40,277 nucleotides of DNA from contig NZ_PGEM01000143.1 in NCBI RefSeq assembly GCF_002934005.1, forward strand, positions 1 to 40,277. The letters run 5' to 3'. The position numbers were made by a program, and so were the translations under genes. Each line of letters begins with the position of its first letter. Positions within the stretch are counted from its first letter, which is position 1. This stretch comes from Cuspidothrix issatschenkoi CHARLIE-1 (lineage in GTDB: Bacteria > Cyanobacteriota > Cyanobacteriia > Cyanobacteriales > Nostocaceae). Below are positions 17,906-26,246 of this stretch, piece by piece. Under the pieces are notes generated by a model. That model was not told the DNA's origin, ran no database searches, and worked only from the letters and a program-made list of their open reading frames with translations.

Positions 17906-19411
17906 ATGCCGAGGTTTCATTTAAAAAGCAAAAAATTCCAGTTTTCCCAGGGACAAAAATTAGTTTTTACCTTGGTTACGGTTGTTGCTTGTTTGTTTCT
18001 AAATTTGAATTTTTCTTGGGCAGCAACGGCGGCCAAGTATTACACTGAGTTAAAGTTTCCCCCAATTTCAGCAATTAAGTTACCCAAGTATGAAAGATAT
18101 GTACTAGAAAATGGCTTGGTAGTTTATTTGATGGAAGATCATGAACTACCATTAGTAACGGGTACAGCATTGATCAAAACCGGTAGTCGTTGGGAGGCAG
18201 GAGAAAAAACAGGTTTAGCGAGTCTGGTGGGTTCTACATTGCGAAGTGGTGGCACTCAAAAGCATTCCGCAGATGAGTTAAATGATATTTTAGAACAACG
18301 TGCCGCATCCGTGGAAACAGATATTGGTGAAGCTGCTGGTAGTGCTAATTTTGAGGCATTGAGTGAAGATGTAGACATGGTATTTGGGTTATTTGCAGAG
18401 GTGTTGAGAGAACCGGCTTTTGCCCAAGAAAAGTTAGATTTGGAAAAAACTCAAATTCGTGGTGGTATTGCTCGTCGCAATGATAATCCTAATAGTATTG
18501 CCAGTCGAGAGTTTAGAAAGTTAATTTATGGACAAGATAGTCCTTATGCGCGAACTGTAGAATATGCAACTCTGGATAAAATTTCCCGTGATGATATGGT
18601 GAAGTTTTATCAGCAATATTTTCACCCCAATAATATAATTTTAGGGATTGTGGGTGATTTTAATGCTCAAAAAATGCGATCGCTCATTCAATCTAAATTT
18701 GGTAACTGGAAATCTCATCCTCAAATTGCTAAAACCCAATTACCAGAAGTTTTACAAGCTAATTTAGGAGGTGTGTTTTTTGTTAACCAACCCCAACTTA
18801 CCCAAAGTAGTGTATTCATAGGTCATTTAGGCGGAAAATTTGATAATCTTGATTATCCAGCACTGGATGTCATGAATGGGGTTTTAAATGGCTTTGGAGG
18901 ACGTTTATTTAATGAATTGCGATCACGTCAAGGTTTAGCTTATTCTGTTTATGGTTTGTGGAGTCCCCGGTTTGACTATCCCGGAACATTTGTTGCGGGT
19001 GGACAAACTCGCACAGAAACCACAGTTCAGTTTATCAAATCTCTACAAACAGAAATTAAGCGTTTACAAACTACAAACATCACAGCTAAAGAATTAAATA
19101 AAGCCAAGGATTCAACATTAAATTCCTTTGTTTTCAACTTTCAAGATCCTAGTCAAACTTTATCTAGGTTAATGCGATACGAATATTATGGTTATCCCTC
19201 TGACTTCTTATTTCGTTATCAAAAAGCAATTACAGCTACCACAGTAGCAGATGTAAAACGGGTGGCTAAGAAATACTTGCAACCAGAAAAATTAGTTACT
19301 TTAGTAGTCGGAAATAAAACTGGGATGAAACAATTATTAACTAGCTTATCGGCTAAGGTAACAACCATAGATATTACCATTCCTGGCACGCAACCAGCAG
19401 TCCAAAAATAG
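17906..19411 (+). CDS. M16 family peptidase-like protein lacking the zinc motif
   Basis: The 501-residue protein has an N-terminal signal peptide or anchor (KLVFTLVTVVACLFLNLNFS, then WAATAA), so it probably acts in the periplasm. The M16 fold is evident: YVLENGLVVYLMEDHELPLV, the DDMVKFYQQYFHPNNIILGI block, and the second-half motif RLFNELRSRQGLAYSVYGLW. In active M16 peptidases the first domain has HxxEH; here the same place (residues about 103-111) reads GLASLVGST, so the zinc ligands are absent. It matches the non-catalytic partner of two-gene M16B systems, whose active partner usually sits next door but is not in this window. A hairpin (19441-19457) follows. Confidence 0.9.
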   Translation: MPRFHLKSKKFQFSQGQKLVFTLVTVVACLFLNLNFSWAATAAKYYTELKFPPISAIKLPKYERYVLENGLVVYLMEDHELPLVTGTALIKTGSRWEAGEKTGLASLVGSTLRSGGTQKHSADELNDILEQRAASVETDIGEAAGSANFEALSEDVDMVFGLFAEVLREPAFAQEKLDLEKTQIRGGIARRNDNPNSIASREFRKLIYGQDSPYARTVEYATLDKISRDDMVKFYQQYFHPNNIILGIVGDFNAQKMRSLIQSKFGNWKSHPQIAKTQLPEVLQANLGGVFFVNQPQLTQSSVFIGHLGGKFDNLDYPALDVMNGVLNGFGGRLFNELRSRQGLAYSVYGLWSPRFDYPGTFVAGGQTRTETTVQFIKSLQTEIKRLQTTNITAKELNKAKDSTLNSFVFNFQDPSQTLSRLMRYEYYGYPSDFLFRYQKAITATTVADVKRVAKKYLQPEKLVTLVVGNKTGMKQLLTSLSAKVTTIDITIPGTQPAVQK

Positions 19412-19440
19412 GAAATATCTATTTCATTAGCATTGATAAT

Positions 19441-19457
19441 GCGGGCATTTTGCCCGC
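19441..19457. terminator. GC-rich hairpin after the M16 gene
   Basis: GCGGGCA at 19441-19447 pairs with TGCCCGC at 19451-19457 over a 3-base loop, 30 bases after the stop codon. An A-run rather than a T-run follows, so it may act as a transcript-stabilising hairpin or a weak terminator. Confidence 0.5.
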
Positions 19458-19615
19458 GAAAAATATATTCAGAAATTCTCTATATTAAGCTGTTGTGCAG
19501 CTAAATCGAATAAACAGCATTACCTTTATTTTTAACTTTGCGCTCCCATTTAATAATAAGACCTCCTTCGTTTATATCTTTAGAGTAAATTTAAAATCTA
19601 AAATGCAAAATAAAT

Positions 19616-19648
19616 CACAAAAAAAGAGGGTTTTTCCCTCTTAAAAAA
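19616..19648 (-). terminator. Rho-independent terminator of the S1 gene
   Basis: AAGAGGG at 19624-19630 pairs with CCCTCTT at 19636-19642 over a 5-base loop, with A-runs on both sides. On the minus strand the stem is followed by a run of T, about 55 bases after the S1 stop codon. Confidence 0.75.
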
Positions 19649-19695
19649 ATTATTTAGAAATGTAGTGAGTTGTCAGTAATGACAACTATCAATAA

Positions 19696-20721
19696 TTATT
19701 CTTCAGTAGCTGCGGGAATTTCTTCTTCAATCTCTGTCGCTGCGGGAATTTCTTCCTCAACTAGAGCATCCACTGGTGCGACTTCTTCAGCTACGGCTTC
19801 TACTGCTGTAGTTAGACCTTGCTGTTTAGCAAGCAATTGTTCCCGATACTTAGCTGCCATTTCTTCGGCCTTATCATAAACCAAATCACGGTTCTTGATC
19901 ATGTCACCGGGTTCTGGTTCTAACTGTTTGGTAGACAGTGAAATCCGTCCTCTTTCTGCATCCAAGTCAATAATCATGACTTTGACTTCATCATTAACAT
20001 TGAATACACTATGGGGGGTGTCAATATGCTCGTGGGAAATCTCAGAAATGTGTAGTAGTCCGCTGACTCCACCAATATCAATGAAAGCACCGTAAGGTTT
20101 GATACCGCGAACAGTACCAATGACCACTTCGCCAACTTCCAAACGGTTCATCTTACGCTCAACAAGCGCTCGACGATGGGAGAGAACTAGGCGGTTACGC
20201 TCTTCATCTACTTCTAGGAATTTTAAAGGTAGTTCTTCGCCTACTAAATCTTCCTTGGGTTTGCGAGTGCTAATATGAGAACCGGGGATAAAGCCGCGTA
20301 GTCCTTCAATTCGCACTAATGCTCCGCCTCGATTGGTTGCGAAAACGCCAGAACGGACAGTAGCATCTTCTGCTTGTAACTGCCGTACTCGCTCCCAAGC
20401 ACGCATATACTCAATCCGACGAATTGAAAGGGTAAGCTGACCATCTTCATTTTCATCTGTAAGGATGAAAAATTCCCGTGTTTCGTTTGATTGTAAGACT
20501 TCTTCCGGGGCATCAACCCGGTTAATAGACATTTCTTGTATGGGTATATATGCTGCGGTTTTCGCACCTATGTCAATCAGAGCGCCGCGCGGCTCTATAC
20601 TGAAAACTGTACCCGGTACGACATCACCAGGGCTGAAATGATAGTCGTACTTATCAAGTAGAGCAGCGAAATCTTCGTGAGTAAATCCAATTTCTGGGGC
20701 GGTTAAATTCTGATTGACCAT
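19696..20721 (-). CDS. rpsA: 30S ribosomal protein S1 (cyanobacterial, three S1 motifs)
   Basis: S1 binds mRNA on the small ribosomal subunit and helps initiation, especially on messages with weak ribosome sites. The 341-residue product has three S1 (OB-fold) repeats: about residues 29-100 (GDVVPGTVFSIEPRGALIDI), 115-185 (GALVRIEGLRGFIPGSHIST) and 200-270 (GEVVIGTVRGIKPYGAFIDI). Three motifs and this length are typical for cyanobacteria, against six in E. coli. The C-terminus is a low-complexity acidic tail containing a perfect repeat of EEEIPAATE, from a tandem DNA duplication. The gene is monocistronic, with a terminator downstream. Confidence 0.96.
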   Translation of the reverse strand: MVNQNLTAPEIGFTHEDFAALLDKYDYHFSPGDVVPGTVFSIEPRGALIDIGAKTAAYIPIQEMSINRVDAPEEVLQSNETREFFILTDENEDGQLTLSIRRIEYMRAWERVRQLQAEDATVRSGVFATNRGGALVRIEGLRGFIPGSHISTRKPKEDLVGEELPLKFLEVDEERNRLVLSHRRALVERKMNRLEVGEVVIGTVRGIKPYGAFIDIGGVSGLLHISEISHEHIDTPHSVFNVNDEVKVMIIDLDAERGRISLSTKQLEPEPGDMIKNRDLVYDKAEEMAAKYREQLLAKQQGLTTAVEAVAEEVAPVDALVEEEIPAATEIEEEIPAATEE

Positions 20722-21067
20722 GCTAATGTGTTCCTGGTTTTAGTCTCCGTAAAGGTTTTGTCATAAATGCGGTTCTTATGTAAGCGGTTGAATAAACTTT
20801 TCCTCTTACATTCCTGTTTTATCCTAGCTTAGAATAGCTAGTCTTAACACATATCAACTTCCAGATATAAAATTATATCATATTCAGGAGTCACCGAGTC
20901 AGAAGAAGAAAGAAGAAGATAATTTTTCCCCTCAATACTACTCAGTTAAGGATTTTGACTTTTTCTTTGAGGCAGGGAGAGGAGTTTGCAATTTTCTTCC
21001 CTGCCCCATGCTCCCCGATCCCATGCAGTCTCAACTGCCAACGGCAATTATATCAGGCTTTGTGATA

Positions 21068-21262
21068 TCAGCAGTGTCTGTGAACACCCGATTGCCGATT
21101 TTGCAACCCATTAATGGCAAAAGATCTTGCTGTTACTAATGCTTGAGCGCCAGCATCTTCCAAGATATATTGGATGCGATCGCTGGGATATTCAGGGTCT
21201 AAAGGTATATGAGTAGCTCCTGCCTTCAAAATTAACAATAACCATCATAGCCACACAAATCT
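21068..21262 (-). pseudogene. Relic of a nonribosomal peptide synthetase adenylation domain
   Basis: On the minus strand about 57 codons read ILKAGATHIPLDPEYPSDRI, QYILEDAGAQALVTARSFAI and then drift to a stop at 21068-21070. This is the conserved core of an NRPS adenylation domain (ILKAG.(A/T)Y.PLDP.YP..R..Y.LEDA...L.T). Just upstream, after a frame break, GTGGCTATGATGG would give VAMM, the expected residues before the core. Nothing else of the synthetase is present. The rest of the 20722-21342 gap holds only AT-rich DNA and short GAGTCA-type repeats. It is a decayed fragment of a large biosynthetic gene. Confidence 0.82.
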
Positions 21263-21342
21263 CCCCAGCTATCGCCTAAAATCAACTCTTAAGACAGGTT
21301 AAGATTAAAAGACCACAGCTAAAAATAGGCGATTCTGTTGGT

Positions 21343-22140
21343 ATGAAAATTTATGTTAGTGCAGATATTGAAGGAATTGCGGGAATTGCTGATTGGGACG
21401 AAGCAACTTTGGGTAAGGAAGGATACGAAATATTTCGAGAACAGATGACCCGTGAAGTTGTTGCTGCTTGTGAAGGGGCGATCGCTGCTGGAGCGACAGA
21501 GATTATTATTAAAGATGCCCACGACACAGGCAGAAATATTGACCCTTCTCAATTACCATACCCAGTACAACTAATTAAAGGTTGGAGTGGTCACCCTTAT
21601 AGCATGGTACAAGAGTTAGATTCTAGCTTTGCGGCCTTAATTTTGATTGGTTATCATTCCCCCAGTGGTTCAGGACAAAATCCCTTAGCACATACATTTA
21701 ATCCCAACATCAACCGGATGTTATTGAATGGTCAACCTATAAGTGAGTTTCATTTAATGACCATGACTGCGGCTTATGAACAAGTGCCTGTGGTATTTGT
21801 ATCTGGTGATGCGGCTCTATGTCAATCGGTCAAAGTCTATAACTCTAAAATTGAAACTGTCTCCACCATTAAAGGTATCGGTGAGTCAGTGTGGGGAATT
21901 CACCCGCAATTAGTGCTTGAGCAAATTCAAGCAGGTGTCACACAGGCATTACAACAGCGAAAACAAATTCAGGTGCAACCCTTACCGGAGTATTTTCACT
22001 TTGAGGTGGAATATAAACATCCACCTCTTGCTTACAAGTATTCTTTTTATCCAGGTGCAAAACTAAAAGGTGAACAATCAGTTATTTTAGAAACGAATGA
22101 TTGGTTTGATATCATCCGCGCCCTGTTATTTATTGCTTAA
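21343..22140 (+). CDS. M55 family D-aminopeptidase (DppA type)
   Basis: M55 enzymes are zinc aminopeptidases acting on D-amino-acid peptides; the B. subtilis member, DppA, releases D-alanine. The 265-residue protein begins MKIYVSADIEGIAGI, with zinc ligands Asp8 and Glu10. His60 (KDAHDTGRNI), His105 (IGYHSPSG) and Glu135 (PISEFHLM) fit the other ligands, and His117 (PLAHTF) fits the catalytic residue. There is no signal peptide, so a cytoplasmic role in recycling wall or dietary D-peptides is likely. It stands alone here, without the dipeptide transporter genes that accompany DppA elsewhere. No defect seen. Confidence 0.93.
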   Translation: MKIYVSADIEGIAGIADWDEATLGKEGYEIFREQMTREVVAACEGAIAAGATEIIIKDAHDTGRNIDPSQLPYPVQLIKGWSGHPYSMVQELDSSFAALILIGYHSPSGSGQNPLAHTFNPNINRMLLNGQPISEFHLMTMTAAYEQVPVVFVSGDAALCQSVKVYNSKIETVSTIKGIGESVWGIHPQLVLEQIQAGVTQALQQRKQIQVQPLPEYFHFEVEYKHPPLAYKYSFYPGAKLKGEQSVILETNDWFDIIRALLFIA

Positions 22141-22159
22141 AGTAACGTGAAGATCCTAA

Positions 22160-22182
22160 GTTTTACCTTTATATAGTAAAAC
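22160..22182. repeat. Small hairpin downstream of the D-aminopeptidase gene
   Basis: GTTTTAC at 22160-22166 pairs with GTAAAAC at 22176-22182, 20 bases after the stop codon. There is no following T-run; it could be a weak terminator. Confidence 0.35.
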
Positions 22183-22289
22183 CTGGTCAACTTATGACTC
22201 TGGTTGTATAATTAACCAGTCCCTCCAATCAAAAAAACTATTTCGAGAATTGGCCATTAGTCCATTAATTTTAGCTTAATCAGGTATAT

Positions 22290-24884
22290 ATGTGGCAACA
22301 ACAAAAAAAAGATAGTCTTATCATCAATTTTTCCTTATTAATGGCTGTCGCTACCACTCCCCTGGTAGCAAATTTATTAGTCTCCCTACCTGTGGACGCA
22401 CAAGAGGAAAAATCTCAAAATAATAGTCCTGATAGTACGGCTAGTCCTACTAGTTCTCCTAGTCCTGCTTTTCCCCTACCAACAAAAGTAGAAAATGGGG
22501 CTGTAGTGAAAATAGATGGTTCTATTAACTCGATAATTGTTAATCAAAGCCTGAAAGAGAACTTTGAAAAAAAGTTTTCGGGAACTCAAGTAGAGATTTA
22601 TATTAATGGTAATGAAGATGCCATTAAATCAGTTTTAAATGGTAAAGTTGATGTAGCAGCATTAGGACGCAAACTAACTCCAGAAGAAAAAGCCCAAGGC
22701 TTAGAACAAATTTTAGTCAGACGAGAAAAAATTGCTATCGTTGTCAGTACGAATAATACCTTTTATGATTCTTTAAGTAGTGAAAAATTTGCTAAAATTT
22801 TTCGAGGAGAAATTACAGATTGGTCGGAGCTAGGTGGTAATCAAGGTAAAATTAGATTTATAGATCGTCCTACTATCAGTGATACTCGCAGTTCTTTTAA
22901 AGAATACGCAGTGTTTCAATCTGGTTCCTTCATGACAGGTGGTAATGCTGTACAAATGGTGGAAGATAACACACCCAACATTTTGAAAGAATTAGGTAGT
23001 GATGGCATTAGCTATGTTTTAGCTAATCAGATTTCTAAATTAGAAGATGTGCGGGCATTGAGAGTACAAGACTATTTCCCCAGTAATTCTAAATATCCTT
23101 TTTCACAGTCTTTTGTTTACGTTTATAAAAAAGATCCCAGTCAGAAAGTCAAGGATTTTCTAGGCTTTCTGCTATCTGAATCAGGAAAAGATTCTGTAAA
23201 AGCTGCAAGAGAAGCAGAAGCATTGGCGATCGCTGCTAGTAGATTACAAACTATTTCCATCCCTACAGTTACACCCAATATCAACCTGACAACAGCCTCT
23301 ATACCTCCTACCCCTACCCCTACAGAGACCTCTACAGACACCCCTACAGCCAGTCCAACACCATCTTCTGAGTACACTCCCGAAATCATCATCACACCTG
23401 AACCAGTAGAAACAGGCGGAGAAGTACTGCTGGTAAATCCCTTTAGCAATCCCTCAATGATTAACAAAAATCTGAGGTTTTTCCTCCTATTACCTTTGCT
23501 GCTAATGGGTGGATTAAGCACCTTTATCCCTTTGTGGTTGAGGAGAAGAAAGCCATTAGCTAATGAAGAAAATGAACCTATTACCGCAGCAGCAGCAAGT
23601 CCTACCCTATTAGATGCAAAAACAGTGATTGCAGTTACTAATAACCATCAAAATGGTAATGGTTTAAATCGGGCAAATTATTACAATTACAAACAAGAAA
23701 ATTCCCAGGAAGTAACAGCAATTGGTAATGTAGCACTTCTAGAGACACCAGTAACAATTCCTACAATTAATCAAACAAATAGAGTTTCTGACCTTGATTT
23801 CGATTCTAATTTGGATTTAGACTTAGATTCTCACCTCGATTTAGAATATACTGAAGGATTTTGGGATATAGAAGCCCCTGTAATTGTTGTTAATAATCAC
23901 TATCCACAAATTCTCAATATTGGCCAGAAACTAATTCAACACAATACCACTAAAAAAGAACTGAATAGTCAAGTATTAGAAACACCTCAAGCACCACCTC
24001 AACCTAAAATTACATCCCTATCTGAACTATTAGGTATTAGTGCTACTTCTACGTCCACGAAACAAGATATTACCCTATCGAAATTACCGGATATCACCCC
24101 TACACCAGTTAACCAACCATCTCAAGATCAAGATTTATCCTACTTACCATTAGAATTAGGACAGGCTTTAAATGCTATTAGTAATCCAATTACACTACAA
24201 CCGACACCTGATTTAGAAGAAGTCATATCTCGCACTCCATTACCTTCTAAAGCTAGCAATGACGATATAGCAATGGACTTAGATGCAGAGATAGAAGCCT
24301 GGACTAATATTAATCAAATTAATGGAGATGGCAATACCAGAATTATTTTCACTCCCCGTACTCCCAAATGGGCTTATGTATCTTGGTCTATTGCCCCAAA
24401 TCATCAACAAACATTAGAAAATCAAGGATTTAGATTTACTACCTTAGCAGTGCGTCTTTATGATGTCACTAACCTTGACCTCAGCTATCAGCGTCCTCAA
24501 TTCATTCAACAATACGAATGTGAAGCCGCCACCTATAGTTGTTATGTACCTATTCCCAGAGGTGAACGGGACTATATGACAGAGATTGGTTATATGAATC
24601 ATAGTAATCAATGGTTGTGTTTAGCCCGTTCTGGTGTAGTGCGTATTTTCAGTCGTCCTAGTGCCAATTTCTGGTTTGCTGTGGATACGGAATTAATCCT
24701 ATATGGTGTGACTGAAGAAGGTGCAACTGTCACTTTTGATGGTGAAAAAGTTAAACTCAATCCTGATGGTACATTTAAGCTAACTCTTCCCTTTGTAGAT
24801 GACTTTGCTGATTATCAACTGATAGCTACTTCTACTAATAAGGAAGATACTAAAATTATTCACAAGAAGTTTTCTCAAGGATAA
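22290..24884 (+). CDS. PstS-like substrate-binding domain / transmembrane / DUF4912 fusion protein
   Basis: The 864-residue protein is a multi-domain fusion. A signal/anchor segment (IINFSLLMAVATTPLVANLL) leads into a phosphate-binding-protein-like domain at about residues 66-310 (DGSINSIIVNQSLKENFEKK, FRGEITDWSELGG). A Pro/Thr-rich linker and a strong membrane helix (FFLLLPLLLMGGLSTFIPLW, about 396-415, followed by LRRRKP) come next. A long Asn/Asp-rich low-complexity linker leads to a DUF4912 domain at about 690-795 (LAVRLYDVTNLDL, ERDYMTEIGYM, WLCLARSGVVRI). Arg/Lys after the helix suggest the binding domain is periplasmic and DUF4912 cytoplasmic, like a receptor. The ligand and output are unknown. 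An internal Asp-rich repeat (SNLDLDLDSHLDLE) is notable. Confidence 0.85.
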   Translation: MWQQQKKDSLIINFSLLMAVATTPLVANLLVSLPVDAQEEKSQNNSPDSTASPTSSPSPAFPLPTKVENGAVVKIDGSINSIIVNQSLKENFEKKFSGTQVEIYINGNEDAIKSVLNGKVDVAALGRKLTPEEKAQGLEQILVRREKIAIVVSTNNTFYDSLSSEKFAKIFRGEITDWSELGGNQGKIRFIDRPTISDTRSSFKEYAVFQSGSFMTGGNAVQMVEDNTPNILKELGSDGISYVLANQISKLEDVRALRVQDYFPSNSKYPFSQSFVYVYKKDPSQKVKDFLGFLLSESGKDSVKAAREAEALAIAASRLQTISIPTVTPNINLTTASIPPTPTPTETSTDTPTASPTPSSEYTPEIIITPEPVETGGEVLLVNPFSNPSMINKNLRFFLLLPLLLMGGLSTFIPLWLRRRKPLANEENEPITAAAASPTLLDAKTVIAVTNNHQNGNGLNRANYYNYKQENSQEVTAIGNVALLETPVTIPTINQTNRVSDLDFDSNLDLDLDSHLDLEYTEGFWDIEAPVIVVNNHYPQILNIGQKLIQHNTTKKELNSQVLETPQAPPQPKITSLSELLGISATSTSTKQDITLSKLPDITPTPVNQPSQDQDLSYLPLELGQALNAISNPITLQPTPDLEEVISRTPLPSKASNDDIAMDLDAEIEAWTNINQINGDGNTRIIFTPRTPKWAYVSWSIAPNHQQTLENQGFRFTTLAVRLYDVTNLDLSYQRPQFIQQYECEAATYSCYVPIPRGERDYMTEIGYMNHSNQWLCLARSGVVRIFSRPSANFWFAVDTELILYGVTEEGATVTFDGEKVKLNPDGTFKLTLPFVDDFADYQLIATSTNKEDTKIIHKKFSQG

Positions 24885-24969
24885 AAGCAAAAGGGAGAGG
24901 TTTACCAGAGGGGTCAAATTATTTTTGTCGAAACTCACGTCAATTGAATGTGCGTGGTTTGAAACCCTT

Positions 24970-24998
24970 GTAGAGACGTCCCGACGGAACGTCTCTAC
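24970..24998. repeat. Perfect hairpin repeat (GTAGAGACGT/ACGTCTCTAC)
   Basis: Ten-base perfect arms at 24970-24979 and 24989-24998 lie between two convergent genes. This is a very common cyanobacterial dispersed palindrome; it could also terminate transcription from both sides. Confidence 0.8.
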
Positions 24999-25011
24999 CT
25001 GATTGAGATGA

Positions 25012-25860
25012 TCAATCATCCATTTCCTTTAATGTCGCTAAAGCAGAGGGTGATAAGCGACTGAGATAACGGAAGATCCAGTATTTGAATATGGTGTCTA
25101 AAACAACAGGAAATGTAGCGATAAAAAGGAAGATATAATTTCTACTTGCAGGTAAACCTAGATGTGCTGCAAATCCTTCAAGTAATATTTCCCATCCATG
25201 TGGTGAGTGAAATCCGACAAATATATCTGTGAATAAAATAATTAAAAAAGCTTTAGCACTATCACTTAAACCAGAAACAATATTATCTAGAAAATATTGT
25301 AAAGAAATAATATCTCTTTTGCTAAATAAAATTACTAATACAAAGGAAATAGATGCTAAAATATCTGCAAAAATATTACTAATAGCAATAGCACTTTTAT
25401 GTCTAAATTCTCCTGCTATTTCCACGGCTTTTTCTCTAAGTTGAGATTCTACATCTACTGAAGAACTATTGGTATCTGCACTTAATAAACTCTTAAATCT
25501 TAATTTTGCTGTAAATATTTTTAATTCACGAAATGCTTTTTCTTCCATTTCTTCATTCAGAAAAATAGCATCAGAGTTATGATTTATCTGCTGTTCTACC
25601 ATAGGTAGAATAAATATCCGCTTAGATAGTTGAGTAGTTAGCAAGGGAATAATGATCAGCACTAATAAGAATCTAACAGCGATAGTTGTGCGCTGTCTAG
25701 AAATTTGATATTTTTTGATAAATTCTTCCTCAGCATTAGGAGATATCTCGCTGAAGATTTTTTTCAAGGTTCTACTAATTGATCTAGGTAATATCCCGGT
25801 TTTGAAATAACTAAATGGTTGTGAATTTACATCCTGATTAGATGATGATGATTTTTTCAC
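25012..25860 (-). CDS. PxcA/CemA-family proton extrusion protein, short form
   Basis: This family is related to chloroplast CemA and cyanobacterial PxcA (CotA), membrane proteins of light-dependent proton extrusion. The 282-residue protein has an N-terminal basic tail and a first membrane segment (TIAVRFLLVLIIIPLLTTQL). A long charged loop follows, then three more segments: AIAISNIFADILASISFVLV, AKAFLIILFTDIFVGF and NYIFLFIATFPVVLDTIFKY. The family motif GFHSPHGWE is intact just before the last segment. It is shorter than typical PxcA (over 400 residues), lacking most of the N-terminal extension, so it may be the PxcL-like paralogue. The gene converges with the DUF4912 fusion gene. Confidence 0.9.
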   Translation of the reverse strand: MKKSSSSNQDVNSQPFSYFKTGILPRSISRTLKKIFSEISPNAEEEFIKKYQISRQRTTIAVRFLLVLIIIPLLTTQLSKRIFILPMVEQQINHNSDAIFLNEEMEEKAFRELKIFTAKLRFKSLLSADTNSSSVDVESQLREKAVEIAGEFRHKSAIAISNIFADILASISFVLVILFSKRDIISLQYFLDNIVSGLSDSAKAFLIILFTDIFVGFHSPHGWEILLEGFAAHLGLPASRNYIFLFIATFPVVLDTIFKYWIFRYLSRLSPSALATLKEMDD

Positions 25861-25907
25861 GGTGGTCTTAATCTGAATAACATGATCAATACCTCTGACT
25901 ATAACAA

Positions 25908-26021
25908 TTAGAAAGGTTTATATTCAACTGTGAAATAAATACCATTTTCTTGTACTGTATTTCCAGTTCTATCTATTTTAACTAAGGGAATACCCCAGTC
26001 AATTCTAGAGACATACTGCAG
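25908..26021 (-). pseudogene. C-terminal relic of an outer-membrane beta-barrel protein (ShlB/FhaC-like)
   Basis: Thirty-seven codons on the minus strand read LQYVSRIDWGIPLVKIDRTG, NTVQENGIYF and end TVEYKPF before a stop at 25908-25910. The RxDWGIPL pattern and a final aromatic residue in a beta strand are typical of the last strands of ShlB/FhaC/HecB two-partner secretion barrels. No start codon or upstream barrel is present; the reading frame is lost in AT-rich DNA beyond 26021. The remaining gap to 26246 has no gene and probably holds the ycf23 promoter. Confidence 0.6.
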
Positions 26022-26246
26022 ATTATACGTTTTTTAGAAAAACAAGTCCAGAAGGCAGGGGTAAAATTACGTAATCTTTACATAAAGAGTAAGTTCCAAA
26101 AGAGCCTTTTATTGATAAAGGTAACTAGATATCAGCCATGAGAACTAGATTTTATCAACAAATCTTAATATATTTTCCTAATTAAAGTAGGACTGGTATA
26201 TTTAGTGTAAAAATATTTCTACTGAAAATAAGCTGCAAAGAAAATT

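Noticed and set aside
23141-23521. 126-codon minus-strand open frame inside the DUF4912 fusion gene
   Set aside because: Its Val/Gly/Ser repeats mirror the Pro/Thr-rich linker on the real strand.
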